From Icerya purchasi (taxonomy: Eukaryota > Arthropoda > Insecta > Hemiptera > Monophlebidae), in assembly GCA_039619475.1 (NCBI GenBank), contig CM077115.1:447443292-447507291 (forward strand): a DNA stretch of 64,000 nt. The letters are read 5' to 3'. The notes beneath the pieces were generated by a model. That model was given only the letters and a program-made list of their open reading frames with translations, had not been told where the DNA came from and did no database searches. Both the position numbers and the translations under genes were made by a program. This document shows positions 62,091-64,000 of the stretch, one piece after another (the stretch's first letter is position 1; every line of letters starts with the position of its first letter).

Positions 62091-62224
62091 ACGAGAGACG
62101 ATCAATAAGTCGACTCGCACGTAATTTCTACCTAAATTAACGTACAGCACCCCACTCCAGCTTAAACGAAACCGGTTTTTATTCTTTATTTTCACCTCGT
62201 GGAAGAATAAAACAACCGGTATCT

Positions 62225-63411
62225 CATTTGGTTCGTTTACACAGTGTGTCTGTGTGAAATGGAGCGTCTCGTGTGAATAAGTCATCCAATACATTGAGAG
62301 GTGTAGTGCGGTTTTTGTGGGCAAAAAATCATAATTCCGCTGAAGTTCAACGACAAATATGTGAAGTGTACGGTGATAAAGAAGTTTCCAGACCCACACA
62401 CGGTGTCCAAATGGTGTGCTGTATGTTCGAGGGGAAGGACCAGATGATTATGTGGAATATGAAGGGCGCGCAGTGGTCGGCCGTTAATTTCGCACACAGA
62501 TTTGCATAAATGTTAAGCGCGTCGAAACTTTCATTTTTTCGGATTTAAAATTCGAGACATTTCAGCAGAACTGGACATTTCTCTTACGGTAGTACGGCGA
62601 GTACGCAATTGTTCACGAAGAAAATTACTTTTTCGCATCACGTTGGGTGGGGTCTCTCGTTTACTGTCTGATGTGAACACAAAAACCTAGCGCTTCCAAA
62701 TCGCCCTGGTGTTTCTCTTAAGCGATATGCACGAGAAGGTTCGCAATTTTTGGACCAAATAATCACGGGAGATAAGACGTGGGTTCATCATTACACTCCG
62801 GAGTCGAAGAGAAGTTCGGACGAATGGAAACATCAGGGATCTTCGCGCACGAAAAAAAGGGAAAACCACGATCAGCGCGCGTGAAATCATGTTGACGACA
62901 GGTTTTTTTCGATTCTCAAAGCGTCGTTTACACAAAGAAGAATTTACACCGAAAGAAACTACAATCAGTGCCAAGGAGCGTATTGTACGAAACTTGACGA
63001 ACCTTCAAAAGGCGATAAAAAATCACAGACCGAGGGGAAAATCGAGCAAAGGAATCGTTCTCATTCACGATAACGCCACACCGCATACTGTCCGGATAAC
63101 ACACAAGAGCTCCGATCAAAAAAATGTAAATGAGAATTACGGCCACATTACAGCCCCCTGATTTATTATCACCTTATGATTTCCATGTGTGTTCGATATT
63201 ATTTAAAAACAGCCCCCCCGGGGGGGTTGGGGGGGGCGTTTTGCAAACGACGAAGTAAAGAATGGCCGAAGTTGGATGGACGTTGTTTTCCAAAAACAAG
63301 GTATCGTCGAAAAATATTGGTACCACGTTACGACAAGTTTTTGAATATTTTAGGTGAATACGTGTGTCGTAAATTAGACAGAAAAGATTGTAGATTTCAA
63401 AAATGTATTTA
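62225..63411 (+). pseudogene. mariner-like transposase relic (second subfamily), interrupted by Tc1
   Basis: The start MERLV at 62258 is followed by a frameshift into VVRFLWAKNHNSAEVQRQ and ICEVYGDKEVSRP (62300-62400). Further on come TGDKTWVHHYTPE (about 62767-62806), GIVLIHDNATPHT (about 63049-63088), PPDLLSPYDFHV (about 63150-63186) and the C-terminal LVPRYDKFLNILGEYV (about 63326-63370). The three catalytic Asp positions of a DD34D transposase are readable, but several frameshifts and stops make it inactive. The 3' end is cut by the Tc1-like element at 63412. It differs from the mariner at 16560-17560. Confidence 0.88.
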
Positions 63412-64000
63412 CAGTGAGCCACATTAATATTGGAACGGTAGGTTTGAAATTAACACTCGTCAAAAAAAAAAAAAAAACGGAAGAAAAAGCTTTTAATTCA
63501 AAATTTGTTCGAAAACCTGAAAAATAAACACCATCTCTTATAATACATGTGAAAAAGAAAACAGAAAAAAAAAAAAAAAGAAACAGCCGCTGTATAATAA
63601 TCACAAAAAGTAAGAATTTGACCGTCGTCACATTAATATTGGAATGGCAACTAAAAGAACGAAAAATGGCTACTCAAAAAGGCAATAAATAACGTAATAA
63701 ATAAAAATCAATACTTAGTAAGCCTTTGGCCGCAATGATTGCCTGCAAACGGCGCCGCATGGAAGAAACTAATTTCCGGAGGTAATCACTCGGAATCTTC
63801 GCCCACTCTTCTTGTAATCGAGAGTTTGCAGCTCTTGTTTGCTCGAAATAAGGCATTCGCGTACTTTTTGATCTAAGTAGTCCCATAAATTTTCGATTGG
63901 ATTGCAATCCTTCCTTTTCGGTTACATTTCACCTCGCGCATTATTAGCCGCTTCTGCCTAATTGAAAGGTTTTCTGGCTGGACTTTCTGCGGAATAGAAG
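63412..64000 (-). mobile_element. Tc1-like transposon with IR/DR end, truncated by the window
   Basis: The end CAGTGAGCCACATTAATATT starts at 63412, just after a TA (63410-63411), as for Tc1-like insertions. The word CACATTAATATTGGAA recurs in the same orientation at 63420 and 63630, about 210 bp apart, matching the inverted-repeat/direct-repeat (IR/DR) layout of some Tc1 elements. The minus strand then encodes the transposase C-terminus. The rest lies beyond position 64000. It is inserted in the mariner relic. Confidence 0.9.
63674..63990 (-). pseudogene. Tc1-like transposase C-terminus, frameshifted
   Basis: Reading right to left, NPIENLWDYLDQKVREC (about 63850-63900) carries the third catalytic residue, Glu, of the DD34E triad, in the invariant NPIENLW motif. 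Then a frameshift leads to LQEEWAKIPSDYLRKLVSSM and RRRLQAIIAAKG (63720-63830), the normal C-terminal end of Tc1 transposases. The shift and a stop mean this copy cannot make the enzyme. Confidence 0.88.

Overview
The window is AT-rich animal DNA, almost certainly from an arthropod and probably an insect. It has long introns with GT/AG borders, many decayed LINE, hAT, Tc1/mariner and SINE copies, and (AT)n microsatellites, and no bacterial gene organisation. A hemipteran host is only a guess from the style of the repeats. The sole host gene I can establish is Son of sevenless (Sos), the Ras guanine-nucleotide exchange factor. It lies on the + strand and its coding exons run from 3539 to 59259.

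I could place 19 consecutive Sos exons. Every splice phase agrees, and together they give 3072 coding bases, or 1024 codons. They encode the second half of the DH (RhoGEF) domain, the PH domain, the REM domain, the full CDC25 (RasGEF) domain and a proline-rich tail with two Grb2/Drk-type PxxPxR sites. The 5' exons (histone-fold region and first half of DH) and the stop codon are not in what I can read, so the gene continues upstream and probably downstream.

The rest is intronic or flanking DNA built from mobile elements. 1-3538: two LINE relics in opposite orientation and a near-perfect hairpin. 4452-7280: a hairpin MITE, then an RTE-like LINE split by an RNase H-type LINE. 9859-14539: two more RNase H-type LINE relics. 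14658-18361: a dead mariner relic, with a 5'-truncated LINE tail bearing a 12-bp duplication nearby. 18519-29039: an RTE-like LINE on the minus strand broken by a hAT element, a tRNA-derived SINE and a TIR element with arms over 400 bp. 33445-35595: a foldback element. 36690-44523: two closely similar non-autonomous hAT copies in inverted orientation on either side of one Sos exon. 45055-50809: a LINE 3' fragment, and a BED-finger hAT containing a nested inverted-repeat element. 54218-56137: a SINE inserted in another SINE. 62090-64000: a mariner relic interrupted by a Tc1-like element that leaves the window.

The most interesting points are the inverted hAT pair around exon 13, which could favour circular RNA or skipping of that exon; the 24046-26194 TIR element with a duplicated right arm and a transposase-like remnant; and the nested insertions whose target-site duplications allow relative dating. 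I found no CRISPR array, no rRNA or functional tRNA gene, and no recognisable viral gene.
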